Below are positions 61,958-64,000 of a DNA stretch of 64,000 nt, in pieces; within the stretch, counting starts at the first letter, position 1; each line of letters begins with the position of its first letter. The DNA is from Acanthochlamys bracteata. Taxonomy: Eukaryota > Streptophyta > Magnoliopsida > Pandanales > Velloziaceae. Under the pieces are notes generated by a model, which saw only the letters and a program-made list of their open reading frames with translations, was not told the DNA's origin and searched no databases. Position numbers and translations under genes: made by a program. The stretch is from the NCBI GenBank assembly GCA_019914995.1, contig CM034145.1, positions 2,170,001-2,234,000 of the forward strand, given 5' to 3'.

Positions 61958-62505
61958 TGTTGGATATAAAGACACTTTGATGAGCTTCTAATCAAGCAGT
62001 CCACAAGTAGCTGTTGGTAGTCTACCATTTAGTCCAACATAGCTCTTATGGTAGTTATGTTCAGATTCATTAATGAAGAAATTATGTCCAGATTCATCTA
62101 ACTATCATAAAAAAGTTATGCCAAGAAATTAATACCAAAGAGTTACTTTGGAGAGTTAGTTATTTAGTGGATTAGCTATCAAAGGATTTTCTTACATTCT
62201 ATATATATGTCCCAAATGTGTGGAATTTGGGAGAAGTATAAGAAGCATACAAAGAAGCATGCAAAGAAAGAATGCAAGCAAGAAAGCAAATGTGTAAGCA
62301 TACGTTGTAATCTCATCTTATAGTGATATTTTTTTTTGTGTGACCACACAACCGTAAGATTTTTTCTCGTTTTTTCTCACGTATATTTTGGTGTTGTATG
62401 ATTACTTTATTCATCTTTAACAATCTCAATTTGAATTACAAAATCTTAGTGTGTGCTATATATTCCGCTGTGCTATTTTTCTATTCATTTACCGTATTCA
62501 TGATG
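61958..62505 (+). repeat. 3' LTR of the Tork-like Copia element
   Basis: 548 bp beginning TGTTGGATAT after the purine tract AAGTGGGAGAT. It aligns with the 5' LTR over its whole length with scattered changes, two fewer tandem units, and a small insertion (TAATACCAAAGAG-like) near 62130. Confidence 0.85.
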
Positions 62506-62669
62506 TATTATTTATGCAATCACTTTTAGGACATCATAGTTCAATTTCGGAGTACTCTCATTCAATTTTGGCTTATGCGGCTATTTTGTGTTACTTAAAA
62601 TAAGAAGATTGTCTTTTAAAAATATTTTCAAATTATTTTCAAAATAAATTTATTTCTTTATATAAAATA

Positions 62670-62671
<2 letters not shown>

Positions 62672-62708
<37 letters not shown>
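62672..62708. repeat. (TA)n microsatellite
   Basis: About 18 TA units, followed by TTTA repeats. The rest of 62506-63210 is AT-rich without a feature. Confidence 0.9.
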
Positions 62709-62711
<3 letters not shown>

Positions 62712-63213
62712 TTATTTATTTATATTTTTATATTTTATAATTTGTAATTATTTATATTTCAAATTTTAAAATTATTTTAAAATAGTATAAGCTTTATTAA
62801 AAAGAGAAGTTGAAATACAAAAAAACTATTTGATAAACAACGTCAAGTATATTATGGAGAAGTTTAGAAATGCTTAAAATATGAAACCTTTTAGAATATA
62901 ACTTATTTTAAAAATTTTATCTTAAAACATAATAAAATTATATATATAAAAATTGTACAATGTATAACTTATTTATACTTTTTATTTTTTTAAAAAATTT
63001 TATAATACTATAAATTTATTATAAAGTTTTTATAGAATACAAAATAATATCAATAGTACTGACAAATATCTATGTCTTGTTAAGATTGTCTAAATAGTAA
63101 ACTTATATAGAAATACTGTGAATAGTGAAAACATGTTATGTGAAAATAATTGGGGGATAAGTTGAAGAGATACAGAAAATAATATGATACATTGGGAATG
63201 TAATAAACTAAGC

Positions 63214-63220
63214 TATAAAA
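63214..63220 (+). promoter_or_regulatory. Consensus TATA box
   Basis: GCTATAAAAGGC, 37 bases upstream of the ATG at 63257. It is a textbook plant TATA context in an otherwise AT-rich flank. Confidence 0.35.
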
Positions 63221-63256
63221 GGCACGCCACTTCAAACTCTTTACGCAAAACAACAG

Positions 63257-63467
63257 ATGCTACCAATCACTTCTGAAACACAATCTGAAAGAACCCAACA
63301 ACAATGCAAGAAAGAAAAACTGATGAACTCATCCAGCTATTACCCAGCTGCTGCACGCTACCTCACTAAGCACCAATCACCAACGACAACAGAAACACAA
63401 AACTACAGCCTCATGGCTTCTTTTCATTGTTTATTACTTAAAAGCGTGTTTAATAAATTATCTATCG

Positions 63468-63505
<38 letters not shown>
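63257..63505 (+). CDS. Candidate small ORF or first exon, unrecognised
   Basis: An ORF of 82 codons starting MLPITSETQSERTQQQ with a TATA box upstream. The first 60 codons are balanced in composition (Gln/Thr/Ser-rich, with SSYYPAAARYLTKHQ). The last 12 codons are the TA microsatellite (YIYIYI), so the true 3' end, if this is a gene, is earlier and may be a splice donor. I do not recognise the protein. It could be chance, since the flanking hairpin element may have displaced the original gene body. Confidence 0.25.
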
Positions 63506-63507
<2 letters not shown>

Positions 63508-63945
63508 AGATATAGATATATGTAGATTTTAAAGACACATATGTACACATGCCGGTCAAAAGTGGCCAGCAAGCTCTCCAAATCTAATATCCACCGTCGG
63601 ATATGAAGAACCATCAGTTGGGAACATGTTAATAAAATTTCAGCTCAATCGGAATACGAACCGACCTCCATCGGAACTCTTGATTAAAGTGACACAAAAA
63701 CAAAATATATATCTTTTGTCAAATTTAAAAGTTTATGTCATTTTGATCAAGAGTTCCGATGGAGGTCGGTTCGTATTCCGATTGAGCTGAAATTTTATCA
63801 ACATGTTCCCAACTGATGGTTCTTCATATCCGACGGTGGATATTAGATTTGGAGAGCTTGCTGGCCACTTTTGACCGGCATGTGTACATATGTGTCTTTA
63901 AAACCTACATGTATATATCCTATCCCATATATATATATATATACA
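63466..63945. mobile_element. Foldback (hairpin) MITE inserted in TA repeats
   Basis: Left arm 63527-63694 and right arm 63736-63903 are reverse complements over 168 bp with about three mismatches, around a 41-bp AT-rich loop. Weaker complementarity extends the arms outward (TATATGTAGATTTTAAAG against CTTTAAAACCTACATGTATA). TA repeats flank both sides (63471-63504 and 63927-63942), so the element probably entered a TA microsatellite. No ORF is present. It is a non-autonomous DNA element with arms long and perfect enough to form dsRNA if transcribed. Confidence 0.8.
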
Positions 63946-64000
63946 ATAAAAAATCAAACTCATTTCAAAAATATATCAAAATATATATAATTTTAAAACT

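Larger units (their letters stand above)
57215..62505 (+). mobile_element. Tork/Tnt1-like Copia retrotransposon, structurally complete
   Basis: Two LTRs (57215-57799 and 61958-62505), a primer-binding site (57802-57813), gag and pol in order, and a TATTA target duplication (57210-57214 and 62506-62510). The last four bases of the 3' LTR (GATG) differ from those of the 5' LTR (AACA), so the right edge relies on the target duplication. The coding region is interrupted by stops, so it could not replicate unaided. Confidence 0.85.

Overview
This is nuclear DNA of a flowering plant, probably a eudicot. The evidence is GT-AG introns, two conserved plant nuclear genes, and dense nested LTR retrotransposons whose primer-binding sites match plant initiator tRNA-Met. 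I see no rRNA, tRNA, CRISPR array or bacterial operon structure. I cannot name the species. Only two intact host genes can be supported; most of the rest is retrotransposon-derived.

Host genes, both on the minus strand. (1) 15204-20480: a complete nine-exon HAK/KUP/KT potassium transporter of the HAK5-like type, 795 codons, with every splice junction in phase. (2) 41111-49063: a complete eleven-exon WD40 protein of the WDR82/SWD2 family (S2-like/APRF1 in Arabidopsis), 330 codons. Its first coding exon contributes only seven bases, and its 4.25-kb second intron holds an antisense Copia relic. A third, weak candidate is a TATA-led ORF at 63257 on the plus strand.

Layout. 1-9224: a minus-strand SIRE-like Copia element (LTR, primer site, gag with coiled coil, pol, env-like ORF), with a second partial copy of its gag at 1-1548 and an inverted LTR fragment at 8964-9224. 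9225-10620: AT-rich, empty. 10740-14760: degraded Copia pol interrupted by a 1.94-kb solo LTR with a TATTA target duplication. 14768-20480: the HAK gene and its tandemly duplicated 5' flank (to 21075), followed by a second tandem duplication at 21196-21510. 22106-39130: LTR relics, three further Copia fragments and one Ty3/Gypsy relic, nested or abutting. 39190-40560: unassigned. 41111-49187: the WDR82 gene and promoter. 49504-57214: MITE-like, minisatellite and LTR-like DNA, including a second solo LTR (GATTT target duplication). 57215-62505: one structurally complete Tork/Tnt1-like Copia element with two LTRs and a TATTA target duplication, but with nonsense changes. 62506-64000: TA repeats and a near-perfect 168-bp hairpin (foldback MITE) inside TA repeats, with a likely older relative in a HAK intron.

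I did not find a convincing undescribed biological system. The observations most worth following are the duplicated HAK promoter/start region, the hairpin MITE family, the clustered indels between near-identical gag copies (possible assembly error), and the micro-exon start of the WDR82 gene.
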